Positions 15,668-24,871 of a DNA stretch of 59,759 nucleotides are shown here, one piece after another. Within the stretch, counting starts at the first letter, position 1, and each line of letters opens with the position of its first letter. Source of the stretch: Bradyrhizobium jicamae (lineage in GTDB: Bacteria > Pseudomonadota > Alphaproteobacteria > Rhizobiales > Xanthobacteraceae); assembly GCF_018130695.1 (NCBI RefSeq), contig NZ_JAFCJX010000043.1, positions 1 through 59,759 on the forward strand, in the 5' to 3' direction. Below the pieces are notes generated by a model that was not told where the DNA came from, searched no databases, and worked only from the letters and a program-made list of their open reading frames with translations. The translations under genes and the position numbers were made by a program.

Positions 15668-16498
15668 TCATTCGACGTTGCCCTTCAGCCGCTCATTGCG
15701 CCGGCGCAAGCCTTCCATGGTGGCGAGCAGGATGATCGAGACCGTCGTCAGGATCACCGCCGCCGCCGTGATGGTGGGGCTGATGTTCTCGCGGATGCCG
15801 CTGAACATCTCGCGGGGCAGCGTGCGCTGCTCGGGACCTGCCATGAACAGCACGATCACCACCTCGTCGAAGCTGGTCGCAAAGGCGAACAATGCGCCTG
15901 ACGCGAGGCCCGGCATGATCAGCGGCAGGATCACCCGGCGGAACGCATCGAGCGGCGAGGCGCCGAGCGAGGCGGCGGCGCGCGTCAGGTTGGTGTCGAA
16001 GCTTTGCAGCGTCGCGCCGACCGTGATCACCACAAACGGCGTCGCCAGCGCCGTATGTGCCAGGATCAAACCGAGGTAACTGCCGGTCAAGCCGATCGGC
16101 GCGAAGAAGAAGTAGAGTCCAACCGCGGTGATGACACCGGGCACGACGACCGGCGACAGCACGAAAGCCAGCACCAGCGGTTTGAACCGGCTCTTCCACT
16201 GCGCCAGCCCCAGCGCTGCCAGCGTGCCCAACACCATCGACAGCAAGGTCGAGGCGACGCCGATGATCATGCTGTTCTTCAGCGAATTCATCCAGCGCGG
16301 CGAATTGATGAAGTCGTCGTACCAGCGGAGCGAGAGGCCTGGCAGCGGATAGGTGAGGTACGAGCCCGAGCTGACGGACAGCGGCATGATCGCCAGGATC
16401 GGTGCGATCAGGAAGATGAACACCAGCGTGGAGACGACGATGGTCGCACGCCACGCGATGCGCTGGCTGGGCGTGCGGAGAGAGGAATTGTCGCTCAA
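15668..16498 (-). CDS. ABC transporter permease, PotC-like (spermidine/putrescine type)
   Basis: 276 residues, six membrane helices. The inner-membrane permease EAA loop reads EVxxx-like AAASLGASPLDAFRRVILPLIMPG. The start is TTG 16498: it overlaps the stop of the upstream permease (the TTGA at 16495-16498), GGGAGGG lies nine bases before it, and no ATG is suitable. A longer open frame upstream is only a shadow of the first permease. With the neighbouring permease, binding protein and ATPase it makes a complete importer; PotC-type subunits pair with PotB-type ones. The substrate is probably a polyamine or similar cation, judged only from family resemblance. Confidence 0.85.
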   Translation of the reverse strand: MSDNSSLRTPSQRIAWRATIVVSTLVFIFLIAPILAIMPLSVSSGSYLTYPLPGLSLRWYDDFINSPRWMNSLKNSMIIGVASTLLSMVLGTLAALGLAQWKSRFKPLVLAFVLSPVVVPGVITAVGLYFFFAPIGLTGSYLGLILAHTALATPFVVITVGATLQSFDTNLTRAAASLGASPLDAFRRVILPLIMPGLASGALFAFATSFDEVVIVLFMAGPEQRTLPREMFSGIRENISPTITAAAVILTTVSIILLATMEGLRRRNERLKGNVE

Positions 16499-17757
16499 TT
16501 CTTCATCCCTCCCGTGACCTGCTGGCCCTGCACCAGTCTGCCGTAGACGAGCGCGAGCAGAATAGTGGCCAGCAGCAGCACCGCACCCAGCGCCGAGGCC
16601 AGGCCCCAATTCGCCGTCTCTGTCGTGTAGAGCGCGATGAAGTAGCTGATCATCTGGTCGGCGGCGCCGCCGACGAGTGCCGGCGTGATGTAGTAGCCGA
16701 GCGCCAGGATGAAGACGAGCAGGCTTCCCGCGCCGATGCCGGGCAGGGTCTGAGGCAGGTAGATGCGCAGGAACGCGGTGAGGGGTGGCGCACCGAGCGA
16801 GGCGGCGGCGCGCATGTAAGCGGGCGAGATCGCCTTCATGCTGCTGTACAGCGGCAGGATCATGAACGGCAGGAGCACGTGGGTCATGGCCACGCAGACA
16901 CCGAAGCGGTTGTAGATCAGGCGCAGCGGCGCATCGATGATGCCGAGCCAGTGCAGGCTGTCGTTGACGATGCCCTGGCTCTGCAACAGCACGATCCAGG
17001 CGCAGGTGCGGACCAGCAGCGACGTCCAGAACGGCAGCAGGACGAAGATCATCAGCAGGTTCGACTGGCCCGGCGGCAGGGCCGCGAGCAGGTAGGCGAC
17101 CGGGAAGCCAAGGATCAGGCACAGTGCCGTGACGCCGAGGCTGATGAGGAAGGTGCGGGCGAAAATGTCGCGGTAGATGGCCTGATCTGCTGGGGCTGCG
17201 ACGATCGCGCCGTCCGCGTTGCGCGTCAGGTCGAGCGCCGCGAGAAGGTAGAAGCCGGTCACCGGGCCGCCGGCGTCCTTGATCGTGGTCCAGGTGGTGC
17301 GTTCGCGCCACGCCGGGTTGATCTTGCCCAGCGTCTCCTTCGCCGTGCCTGTGTCCGGCATCGCCTTGAGATTGCGTGCGGTGCTGGTGAGGATGGTGCG
17401 AAAGCCGTTCAGCGCGTAATTCAGCCGCTTGGCTGCGATGGCGATGGTGCCGGCGGTGCGTGCCGCGAGGATGTCGCTTGCCAGCGCCGCGTAGGTCTTT
17501 TCGTCCGGCAGGTCCTTGCCGTCCCAACTGGCGAGAGCCGCGATCGTTTGCGGCAGAACCTGACGCACCTCGCGGTCATCGACCGCGCGCCACAGCATGC
17601 CGGCGATGGGCCCGGCGAACGTGAAGAGCAGAAACAGCAGCAGCGGCAGAACTAGTGCCAGCGCCTTGATCTGTCGCGCGCGCTCCGCCTGCTTCAGGCG
17701 GCGCTTCAGCGGCACCTTGGTCTGGGGATCGGCGCCGGTCAGGGACGCTGCCGTCAT
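16495..17757 (-). CDS. ABC transporter permease, PotB-like, with a large periplasmic insert
   Basis: 420 residues, against about 290 for typical PotB. A charged N-terminus (LKRRLKQAERARQIKALALV) precedes membrane helix 1 (about 33-55). Then comes about 145 residues of soluble sequence before helix 2 (about 200), and the normal permease core with the EAA-type loop RAAASLGAPPLTAFLRIYLPQTLPG. The insert has no motif I recognise; it should lie in the periplasm and could contact the binding protein. The gene is separated from the binding-protein gene by a 278-bp spacer with a large inverted repeat and overlaps the next permease by four bases. Confidence 0.85.
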   Translation of the reverse strand: MTAASLTGADPQTKVPLKRRLKQAERARQIKALALVLPLLLFLLFTFAGPIAGMLWRAVDDREVRQVLPQTIAALASWDGKDLPDEKTYAALASDILAARTAGTIAIAAKRLNYALNGFRTILTSTARNLKAMPDTGTAKETLGKINPAWRERTTWTTIKDAGGPVTGFYLLAALDLTRNADGAIVAAPADQAIYRDIFARTFLISLGVTALCLILGFPVAYLLAALPPGQSNLLMIFVLLPFWTSLLVRTCAWIVLLQSQGIVNDSLHWLGIIDAPLRLIYNRFGVCVAMTHVLLPFMILPLYSSMKAISPAYMRAAASLGAPPLTAFLRIYLPQTLPGIGAGSLLVFILALGYYITPALVGGAADQMISYFIALYTTETANWGLASALGAVLLLATILLALVYGRLVQGQQVTGGMKN

Positions 17758-17819
17758 CGGGTGAGCCTCTTTGACCAGACACCACTCGCCATTTCGGAGC
17801 GACCTGAGCGCGCGCCTCG

Positions 17820-17981
17820 TCCTTCGAGACGACCGCGGAGCCTGTCATCGGGCCGCGCTTTGCGCGGACCCGGTGGCGGTCTCCTCAGGATGAGGCTCAT
17901 TGACATCGGCGCCTGTGAAATGGCCGCCGCACGCTCCGTCCTCATCCTGAGGAGCCCGCCTAGGGCGGGCGTTTCGAAGGA
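17820..17981. repeat. Inverted pair of palindromic elements inside the ABC operon
   Basis: CCTCAGGATGAG (17884-17895) is complemented exactly by CTCATCCTGAGG (17941-17952), and TCCTTCGAGAC (17820-17830) by GTTTCGAAGGA (17971-17981) with one mismatch. Smaller stems (GGCCGCGC/GCGCGG; CCCGCC-TA-GGGCGGG) lie within. Transcribed as part of the operon it would fold into a long hairpin between the binding-protein and permease messages. Confidence 0.85.
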
Positions 17982-18034
17982 TGGCCGCAACGTCACTGAC
18001 TTCAATCCGCGCCGCACGCCGGTGCTGTCGCGCG

Positions 18035-19093
18035 TTATTTCGCGGCCCATTTGTTGAAACGCTCGGTCAGGCGGTCGATGTTCTCGAGCCAGAAGCCAAC
18101 GTTGATCTCGACCGCGTTCTTGATGTTGTCGGGCGCGGTCGGCAGGTCCTTCAGCACGGCGGGCGAGAGCCGGCCGGCTGCGTCCTTGTTGGAGGTGCCA
18201 TAGGCGATGTTCTCCGACAGTTTCGACTGGTTCTCCGCCTTGCCTGCGAAGTCCAGGAACTTGTAGGCGGCGTCCTTGTTCGGGCTTCCCTTCAGGATGA
18301 CCCAGCTGTCGAGAGTGAAGAGCGCTCCGTCCCACACCATGCCAAAGTTCTTCTTGTCGTTCTTGTTCGCGGTGTCGATGCGGCCATTGTAGACCGAGGT
18401 CATCGCCACCTCACCGGAGGCGAGCAGTTGCGGCGGCTGGGCGCCGGCCTTCCACCAGACGATGTCGCCCTTGATGGTGTCGAGCTTCTTGAACGCACGC
18501 TCGACGCCCTCGTCGGTCGCCAGCACCTTGTAGACGTCCTGTGGCGCGACGCCGTCGGCCATCAGCGCGATCTCCAGCGTGGTCTTCGGGCCTTGACGCA
18601 AGGCGCGCTTGCCCGGAATTGTCTTGGTGTCGAAGAAGTCGGCCCAGCCTTTGGGGGCTTCCTTCAGCTTGTCCTTGTCGTAGCCGAGCACAAAGTCATA
18701 GAGGATGGCGCCGACGCCGCAGGAATTGACTGACGGCGGGATATAGGCGGCTTCGCCGCCGATCTTGGAATAGTCCATCTTCTCGAACAGGCCTTCGTCG
18801 CAGCCGACCGCCAGCTCGTCGCTCTCGACCTGGACGACGTCCCAGGTGGCGGCGCCACCCTGCACCTTGGCGCGCAATACGCCGACGCCGCCGTCCCAGG
18901 ACTCGTCGTTCATGGGAATGCCGGCGGCCTTCTTGAACGGCTCGAAATAGACCTTCTTCTGGGCATCCTGATAGGCGCCGCCCCATGACACCACGGTGAG
19001 ATCACGCGCCTCCGCGACCGTGGACAGTGCAGCGCTGGCGCCGAGCGCCGCGGCGAAACCCAGAGCAATCGTGCCAATCTTGCGCTTCAGCAT
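18035..19093 (-). CDS. Periplasmic binding protein of polyamine-type ABC transporter
   Basis: 352 residues. Signal peptide MLKRKIGTIALGFAAALGAS, cleaved near STVAEA. The mature part starts RDLTVVSWGGAYQDAQKK, typical of PotD/SBP family 1-like proteins that bind polyamines or related compounds. Further family blocks are ATWDVVQVESDELAVGCDEG, GWADFFDTKTIPGKRAL and the C-terminal FWLENIDRLTERFNKW. It lies between the ATPase gene (48 bp upstream) and the permease genes. The hairpin after its stop may protect this part of the mRNA so that binding protein is made in excess. Confidence 0.88.
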   Translation of the reverse strand: MLKRKIGTIALGFAAALGASAALSTVAEARDLTVVSWGGAYQDAQKKVYFEPFKKAAGIPMNDESWDGGVGVLRAKVQGGAATWDVVQVESDELAVGCDEGLFEKMDYSKIGGEAAYIPPSVNSCGVGAILYDFVLGYDKDKLKEAPKGWADFFDTKTIPGKRALRQGPKTTLEIALMADGVAPQDVYKVLATDEGVERAFKKLDTIKGDIVWWKAGAQPPQLLASGEVAMTSVYNGRIDTANKNDKKNFGMVWDGALFTLDSWVILKGSPNKDAAYKFLDFAGKAENQSKLSENIAYGTSNKDAAGRLSPAVLKDLPTAPDNIKNAVEINVGFWLENIDRLTERFNKWAAK

Positions 19094-19140
19094 GGTCGTT
19101 GTTCCCCTTCATATGCGTTGCGTTGATGTTGATCGCTGGA

Positions 19141-20280
19141 TCAGACGGGATCGAGGGCGAGGCAGTCCTCGGGGCGGAAGGTGACGAACACGCTTTCACC
19201 GTGCCTCAGACCATCATGCGTCCCCGGCTGAAGCTTGACCATAAATTCGCAGTTCCCGGCGACGTCGAGCACGGCCAATGCGTGGTCGCCGAGATAGATC
19301 GTGTTCTGCACCCTGGCCGGCAGACGGTTCGACCCGTCGCTGGATGCGCCATCCGGGACAAGGGCGATCCGCTCCGGCCGCACCGACAGCGAGGTCGACG
19401 CGCCCGCGCCGGAGACATTGACGGCACGTGCGGTCACGGCGCCACCACCGGCCAGCGCGACGCGGCAATAGTCCTTCTCGACCGTCTCGACGGTGCCGGC
19501 CAGCACATTGTTCTCGCCGATGAAGTGGGCGACGAAGCTGTTCACCGGCTGCTCGTACAGTGCGCTTGGCTTGTCGATCTGCTGCACGATGCCGTCGTTG
19601 AACACGGCGATGCGGTCCGACATGGTGAGCGCTTCGCTCTGATCGTGGGTGACGTAGACGACGGTGATGCCCATCGTCTCGTGCAACTGCTTGATCTCCA
19701 GCTGCATCTGCTCGCGCAGGCGCTTGTCGAGCGCGCCCAGCGGCTCGTCCATCAGCACGAGTTGCGGATTGAAAACCAGGGCGCGGGCCAGCGCCACGCG
19801 CTGCTGTTGACCACCGGACAGCTGCCCGGGCCGCCGGTGCGCCAGGGTTTCCAGCTTGATCATGCGCAGCGCCGCCTTGACGCGGTCCTGCACCTCCGCC
19901 TTGCTGATCTTGCGAACCGACAGCGGGAAGGCGACATTTTCCGCGATCGTCAAATGCGGGAACAGGGCATAGTTCTGGAACACCATGCCGATGTCGCGCT
20001 TGTGCGGCGGCATGTTCTTGATCGGCCGGTCGCTAAGGTAGATCTCGCCCTGGGTCGGAACCTCGAAGCCGGCCAGCATCATCAGCGTGGTCGTCTTGCC
20101 CGAGCCCGACGGGCCGAGCAGGGTGATGAACTCGCCCTTCCTGATATCGAGGTCGAGGTTCTTCACGACCAGATGTTCGCCGTCATAGGTCTTCTGGATG
20201 CCGGAAAACCGCACCAGCGGTGGGGGCACGATCGGCGTGCCTTCCATTCCCGCCGATGAGCTGCGAGGCGAGACTGTCAT
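19141..20280 (-). CDS. ABC transporter ATP-binding protein, PotA-like
   Basis: 379 residues. Walker A GPSGSGKTTTLMMLAG, Q-loop MVFQNYALFPHLTI, signature LSGGQQQRVALARAL, Walker B LVLMDEPLGALD and switch His in YVTHDQSEA are all intact. A C-terminal TOBE-type regulatory domain follows (LSVRPERIALVPDG). It energises the two permeases encoded downstream. ATG 20280 is used; a TTG one codon upstream is possible. It is first in the four-gene operon 20280 to 15668, so the promoter should lie in 20281-20421; no regulator is encoded next to it. Confidence 0.92.
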   Translation of the reverse strand: MTVSPRSSSAGMEGTPIVPPPLVRFSGIQKTYDGEHLVVKNLDLDIRKGEFITLLGPSGSGKTTTLMMLAGFEVPTQGEIYLSDRPIKNMPPHKRDIGMVFQNYALFPHLTIAENVAFPLSVRKISKAEVQDRVKAALRMIKLETLAHRRPGQLSGGQQQRVALARALVFNPQLVLMDEPLGALDKRLREQMQLEIKQLHETMGITVVYVTHDQSEALTMSDRIAVFNDGIVQQIDKPSALYEQPVNSFVAHFIGENNVLAGTVETVEKDYCRVALAGGGAVTARAVNVSGAGASTSLSVRPERIALVPDGASSDGSNRLPARVQNTIYLGDHALAVLDVAGNCEFMVKLQPGTHDGLRHGESVFVTFRPEDCLALDPV

Positions 20281-20421
20281 CAAGGAGGACTTCCACCGCG
20301 TTCACGATAGCGAGCGCAGCTTAGCATCCTCGAATGATAATGCTAGCCCTGAGCGATCGCCGGCGCTTCCGGCACGGCTTGCAGGGTGAGAGCGTTCGTC
20401 GACTGCGTGGGCTGACGGTTC

Positions 20422-21690
20422 CTATTCAACGCCGTAAGGCGCGTAGTCCTTCGCGACATCGGCATTGATTGCGGTGGCAGCGTCGATATCGGCCTGCGCC
20501 GCGTCGCCATCGCCTTTCTTGCGCTTGGCGAGGCCGCGGCCGTAGAGCGAGCTGGCGAGCTTTGGATTGGCCTTCAGCGCCGCGTCGAAATCCGTGATCG
20601 CTGCGTCGAAGTCGCCGAGTTTGAGATGGGCTGTGGCGCGGCTGTCGAGCGTATAGGCATCGTTCGGCCGCCACTTCAGCGACTGATCGCAATCCGCGAG
20701 TGCTTCCTGTGCCCGGCTGAGGATCGTGAGCACCACGCAGCGCGCGTTCAGCGCGGCGGCGTATTTTTCATCGCTCTTGATGGCCGCAGTAAAATCGCCG
20801 AGCGCGCGCGGATAGTCCTTGCGGTCCAGATAAACGTTGCCGCGGGAGTAATAATCGCGGGACTCGGTCGGCGCGAGGCGCAGCGATTGATCGAAATCGG
20901 CGAGTGCGCGGTCAATCTCGCCGCGGTCGCGGAACACGCGGGCGCGGTTACCGTAGGCAGCCGCGTATTTCGGATCGAACTTGATGGAATTGTTGTAGTC
21001 GGCCAGCGCCCGATCGAGATCGTCGCGGTCACGATAGGCGTTGCCGCGATTGTAGTAGGCGAGCGCGAATTTCGGATCGAGCTGCAGGGCGTAATTGTAG
21101 TCGGCCATCGCGCGATATTTGTTGCCGGTGTCGGTGTAGGAATTGCCGCGATTGTTGAAATACCAGGCGTCGCTCGGATTGATCCCGATCGCCACGTTGT
21201 AATCGGCGATGGCCTCATAGTGCTCGCCGCGGTCGCTGTGGGCGATGCCGCGGTTGAAATGCGCAATGGCATCCTTGGGATTGAGCGCGACCGCCTTGTC
21301 GAAATCGGCGACCGCAGCGTCGAAATCGCCCTTGCGGCGATAGGCCTCGCCGCGATTGACCAGCGCCATCTGCCGCGACGATTTGTACTTGATAGCCTCG
21401 CTCAGGTCGGCGATCGCCCGGTCGTTATCCTCGCTTTCGAGATACATCGCGCCGCGGTTGAGCAGGGCGCCGGAGCGCTGCTTCTCGGTCAGCTTTTTCA
21501 TGCCGAGCACGTAAGTGCAGCCGCCGATCCGCTGTGGGGCAGCCACCTTGTTGAAGCACCATGCGCGCGCAGTTGCTGCCGAGGGCGGCTGGGTCTGGGC
21601 GGAGGCGGGAGCAGCCGCCAGCAACGCGCAGGCCAACACCGCGCCGGCGATCGGGGCCGCTATCAACCGTTCTGTTCGAGATTGCCGCAA
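20422..21690 (-). CDS. Periplasmic TPR-repeat protein (ten TPRs)
   Basis: 422 residues. The TTG start at 21690 is set by GGAGG six bases upstream and gives a clear signal peptide (MRQSRTERLIAAPIAGAVLA, core, APASAQ). From about residue 75 the protein is ten consecutive 34-residue tetratricopeptide repeats, each with the pattern NRGxAYxxxGDxDxAIADxxxAIxxxP. Two Cys before the repeats (about 45 and 58) and extra Cys in repeat 8 could form disulfides. TPR arrays are protein-binding superhelices; the partner is unknown. It is divergent from the gene at 21849. Confidence 0.88.
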   Translation of the reverse strand: MRQSRTERLIAAPIAGAVLACALLAAAPASAQTQPPSAATARAWCFNKVAAPQRIGGCTYVLGMKKLTEKQRSGALLNRGAMYLESEDNDRAIADLSEAIKYKSSRQMALVNRGEAYRRKGDFDAAVADFDKAVALNPKDAIAHFNRGIAHSDRGEHYEAIADYNVAIGINPSDAWYFNNRGNSYTDTGNKYRAMADYNYALQLDPKFALAYYNRGNAYRDRDDLDRALADYNNSIKFDPKYAAAYGNRARVFRDRGEIDRALADFDQSLRLAPTESRDYYSRGNVYLDRKDYPRALGDFTAAIKSDEKYAAALNARCVVLTILSRAQEALADCDQSLKWRPNDAYTLDSRATAHLKLGDFDAAITDFDAALKANPKLASSLYGRGLAKRKKGDGDAAQADIDAATAINADVAKDYAPYGVE

Positions 21691-21848
21691 GATCTGCCTC
21701 CGCGCGGGCGGGTTGTTGTGATTTCAGGCGTTTGTGGGCGCAGGCCGTGGTTTGGTTCACGCGGAGCGGGCTTGAACGGGGCCGGCATTTGCTTCGACCA
21801 AGCAAGGTGCGCCGCGGCGCCTGTGCGCTCTTGCCGGGGAGACCAACA

Positions 21849-22790
21849 TTGTCCGAGGATGCCTATCTGGTCGACGTCGACGCGATCCGCCGGGCGTTTC
21901 CGCCCGGCACCGAACCGCCGCAGCTGCTGATGGATTTTGCGGCCTGGCTCGACGGGCGTCCGTGGGGCAGCGTCGGCTGCTTCGATCTGGACGGACGGTC
22001 CAGCGACCATGCACCGATCTTCGACGGCAGCCCGCTGCGCGCCGCGTTCGCGTTGTTCCTGCGGCTGCCGGACGGATCATTGGTCGGCTATTGGCAGGGC
22101 GTCCCCGGCGGCGGAGCACCGCCGATCGTGCTGGTGGAATCGGAAGGGCAGTACGAAACGCTCGCGCCGACGCTGGAGAGCTTTCTGGCAAAGCTCGCGC
22201 TGAAGCAATTTGTCGGCGATCTCAGCCCGTATGACGATGACGACGATGCGACGGAGGAGCTTGCCGCCTGGCTGCGTGGTCGCCTTGGCGAAACCGATCT
22301 TGAGAAGCTGACCGAGCAGCCGATCAATTCGCCGGACTTCCGCGCCTGGGCCTATTCATGGGCAGATGAGCGCGAGGCGTTCTGGTCGAAACACCCGATC
22401 CTGGCCGAGCTTTCAGGGCTGCTGCATGCCTACCGGCCTGATGGCACCAACCCGTGGGACGGCACGCATTTCCGTGTCGCCATCGCGGGCGGACAATGCG
22501 AGATCCGGGATTTGCATGCCGGACCGCAACGCGCAGACGAGGCCAGGGCTGTGGAAGCGGTGCTGCGTCGATTGCGCGACGCGATGTGGCAGGCGCAGCC
22601 CGAACTCGGGCTGTGGTTCTGGATGTCGTTCCGACTCGGGGCCGACGGCCGCATCATGCCGAATTTCGATTACGACACGCGGCCGACATTTGCGGGCGCG
22701 CCTGCCGATCTCTCCGAAGTCGAGGCCGATTTGATGCGGGCCCCGCGGCCGGATCGCTGGGTGCCGAAGTGGCTGGCGGACGAGATGTAG
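21849..22790 (+). CDS. Unknown protein with SUKH/YezG immunity-like features
   Basis: 313 residues from TTG 21849, chosen because GGGGAG lies seven bases upstream and longer in-frame starts run through the divergent promoter and the TPR gene's start. No signal peptide or membrane segment. The N-terminal part (LLMDFAAWLDGRPWGSVGCFDL, later DGSLVGYWQGVPGGG and IVLVESEGQYETLAPTLESF) recalls SUKH/Smi1-type immunity proteins. An acidic run (YDDDDDATEE) separates it from a C-terminal part whose end (LGLWFWMSFRLGADGRIMPN, then FDYDTRP) recalls the YezG/DUF600 immunity fold. These resemblances are from memory and weak. No toxin gene is adjacent. Confidence 0.6.
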   Translation: MSEDAYLVDVDAIRRAFPPGTEPPQLLMDFAAWLDGRPWGSVGCFDLDGRSSDHAPIFDGSPLRAAFALFLRLPDGSLVGYWQGVPGGGAPPIVLVESEGQYETLAPTLESFLAKLALKQFVGDLSPYDDDDDATEELAAWLRGRLGETDLEKLTEQPINSPDFRAWAYSWADEREAFWSKHPILAELSGLLHAYRPDGTNPWDGTHFRVAIAGGQCEIRDLHAGPQRADEARAVEAVLRRLRDAMWQAQPELGLWFWMSFRLGADGRIMPNFDYDTRPTFAGAPADLSEVEADLMRAPRPDRWVPKWLADEM

Positions 22791-22793
22791 TTC

Positions 22794-24158
22794 TCAGAAC
22801 CCAGCCACCGTCCCGTGCAGATCATACTGATCCGCGCGCTCGATCTTGGCGGTGACGATCTCGCCGACCTTCAGCGGGCGGCGGCTGGTGAGATAGACCG
22901 CACCGTCGATCTGCGGCGCATCGGCCTTTGACCGACCCTTTGCAACGGTCGGTCCGACCTCGTCGATGATCACCTGCTGGCGGGTGCCGACCTTGCGCTT
23001 GAGGCGGCGGGCCGAGATCTTCTGCTGGCGCGCCATCAGCGCGTTCCAGCGTTCCTGCTTGACCTCGTCGGGCACCACATCGCCGATCGCGTTCGCCGGG
23101 GCGCCGGCGACCGGCTCGTATTTGAAGCAGCCGAGCCGATCGATCTCGGCTTCCTCGAGCCAGTCCAGCAACTCGGTGAAATGGGAATCGGTCTCGCCGG
23201 GGAATCCGACGATGAAGGTCGAGCGCAAGGTGAGATCGGGGCACTGCTCGCGCCAGGCCTTGATCCGTCCCAGCGTCTTCTCCTGGGCGGCCGGACGCTT
23301 CATCGCGCGCAACACCTCGGGGCTCGCATGCTGAAAGGGGATGTCGAGATAGGGCAGCACCTTGCCCTCGTTCATCAGGCCGATGATCTCGTCGACATGC
23401 GGGTAGGGATAGACGTATTGCAGCCGCACCCAGGCGCCGAGCTCGCCGAGCTCCTTGGCGAGGTCGTAGAATTTGGCGCGGACGGCGCGGTCCTGCCACG
23501 GGCTCTCGGCGTATTTCAGGTCGACGCCATAGGCCGAGGTGTCCTGCGAGATCACCATCAGCTCCTTGACGCCGGCCTTCACCAGCCGCTCAGCCTCGCG
23601 CAGCACGTCATTGGCCGGCCGCGACACCAGATCGCCGCGCAGTTTCGGGATGATGCAGAAGCTGCAGCGGTTGTTGCAGCCTTCGGAGATCTTCAAATAG
23701 GCGTAGTGGCGCGGGGTCAGCTTGATGCCCTGCGGCGGCACCAGATCGAGATGCGGATTGTGCACCGGCGGCAGCGCGCGGTGCACGGCCTCCAGCACGC
23801 TCTCATATTGCTGCGGTCCGGTGATCGAGAGCACGCCGGGATAGGCAGACTCGATCTGCTCGGGCTCGGCGCCCATGCAGCCGGTGACGATGACCTTGCC
23901 GTTCTCGGCCATGGCATCGCCGATCGCGGAGAGAGACTCCTGCTTGGCGCTGTCCAGGAAGCCGCAGGTGTTGACGATCACGATATCGGCGCCGTCATGC
24001 TTGCGGGCGAGCTCATAGCCCTCCGCGCGCAGGCGCGTGATGATGCGCTCGGAATCGACCAGCGCCTTGGGGCAACCAAGACTGGTGAATGAAATACGCG
24101 GCGCTCTTTCGATTGGGTCGCCCAAGGCAGCATCCTGATTTTCGGGTATGCTGTCCAA
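22794..24158 (-). CDS. rimO: Ribosomal protein S12 methylthiotransferase RimO
   Basis: 454 residues with the three MTTase domains. The N-terminal UPF0004 domain has cluster ligands Cys29 (SLGCPKALVDSE), Cys65 (VNTCGFLDSA) and Cys94 (TGCMGAEPEQI). The radical-SAM core has Cys161-x3-Cys165-x2-Cys168 (EGCNNRCSFCIIP). A C-terminal TRAM domain begins about 390. The first motif, SLGCPKALVDSE, separates RimO from MiaB. RimO puts a methylthio group on an aspartate of ribosomal protein S12 using two 4Fe-4S clusters. The 3' end is only three bases from the convergent gene at 21849-22790. Confidence 0.95.
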   Translation of the reverse strand: MDSIPENQDAALGDPIERAPRISFTSLGCPKALVDSERIITRLRAEGYELARKHDGADIVIVNTCGFLDSAKQESLSAIGDAMAENGKVIVTGCMGAEPEQIESAYPGVLSITGPQQYESVLEAVHRALPPVHNPHLDLVPPQGIKLTPRHYAYLKISEGCNNRCSFCIIPKLRGDLVSRPANDVLREAERLVKAGVKELMVISQDTSAYGVDLKYAESPWQDRAVRAKFYDLAKELGELGAWVRLQYVYPYPHVDEIIGLMNEGKVLPYLDIPFQHASPEVLRAMKRPAAQEKTLGRIKAWREQCPDLTLRSTFIVGFPGETDSHFTELLDWLEEAEIDRLGCFKYEPVAGAPANAIGDVVPDEVKQERWNALMARQQKISARRLKRKVGTRQQVIIDEVGPTVAKGRSKADAPQIDGAVYLTSRRPLKVGEIVTAKIERADQYDLHGTVAGF

Positions 24159-24342
24159 CTAATTGATCTCATGGAAAAATTCAACCGTTGTCGCGGTCCT
24201 ATCATGGAAAAATCGCGAATGAAATCAATCAATGTCCAGGAGCTGAAAGTTCCTGACGAGCGCAATCGAGCGCGCCGAAGCGATCAAAAATGCGCTCTGG
24301 CGGCCGTGCTGGTTGGACGTCTGCCAAACACCGCGATCAGCG

Positions 24343-24747
24343 CTAGTTGGCGGCGGCGCCCTCGACGGCAAATGTGTGGTACGTGGCGTATTTCTCGCCA
24401 ACCGCGCGAACTTGCACGTAGGCTGGATCGTTGCGCCAGGCCCGAAGCGCGTCCATGTTCGGATACATATAGATCACCACCCGTTTGGGTGGATCTCCGT
24501 CAACGGCAACGACCTGTGAGCCGGTTGCCGCCGCGCCCGCAGCCGCAACCAGCTTCCCGCCATGGGCCTTGATGATTTCCCTCGCTTTGGGGAGATATTC
24601 CTTGGCATAGCCATTGGGATCGGAGACGTCGATCTGGCCGATCAGGTAGGCGGGCGGAGCAGCTTCGCTATGGAGTGCTTCGCTGCCAAAGGCGCCCAAG
24701 ACGATGCCCGTCAACATGACGAGACCGATCCAGCATCCCGAATTCAT
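24343..24747 (-). CDS. Secreted DUF1330 protein
   Basis: 134 residues. Signal peptide MNSGCWIGLVMLTGIVLGAF, cut near HSEAAP. The DUF1330 domain follows: PAYLIGQIDVSDPNGYAKEY, then KAREIIKAHGGKLVAA, GDPPKRVVIYMYPNMDALRAWRND and YVQVRAVGEKYA. DUF1330 is a dimeric ferredoxin-like alpha/beta fold of unknown function; secreted versions are less common than cytoplasmic ones. It is divergent from a LysR-type regulator 124 bp away, the classic layout for a LysR-controlled target. A 184-bp stretch with no supportable gene separates it from rimO. Confidence 0.85.
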   Translation of the reverse strand: MNSGCWIGLVMLTGIVLGAFGSEALHSEAAPPAYLIGQIDVSDPNGYAKEYLPKAREIIKAHGGKLVAAAGAAATGSQVVAVDGDPPKRVVIYMYPNMDALRAWRNDPAYVQVRAVGEKYATYHTFAVEGAAAN

Positions 24748-24871
24748 GTGGGCCTCCTCTCATGCCTTGCCACTGCCGCGAGCAGGAACGAGACAGGACT
24801 CTCCACAACAGCTCAAATGCGTCCAATACATATATTTTCTGAAACTTTATGCCGTGATGGTATAAGCCAGA

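Noticed and set aside
16499..17527. N-terminal extension of the PotC-like permease
   Set aside because: It is an off-frame reading of the PotB-like gene; the TTG at 16498 with GGGAGGG and stop-start overlap is the better start.
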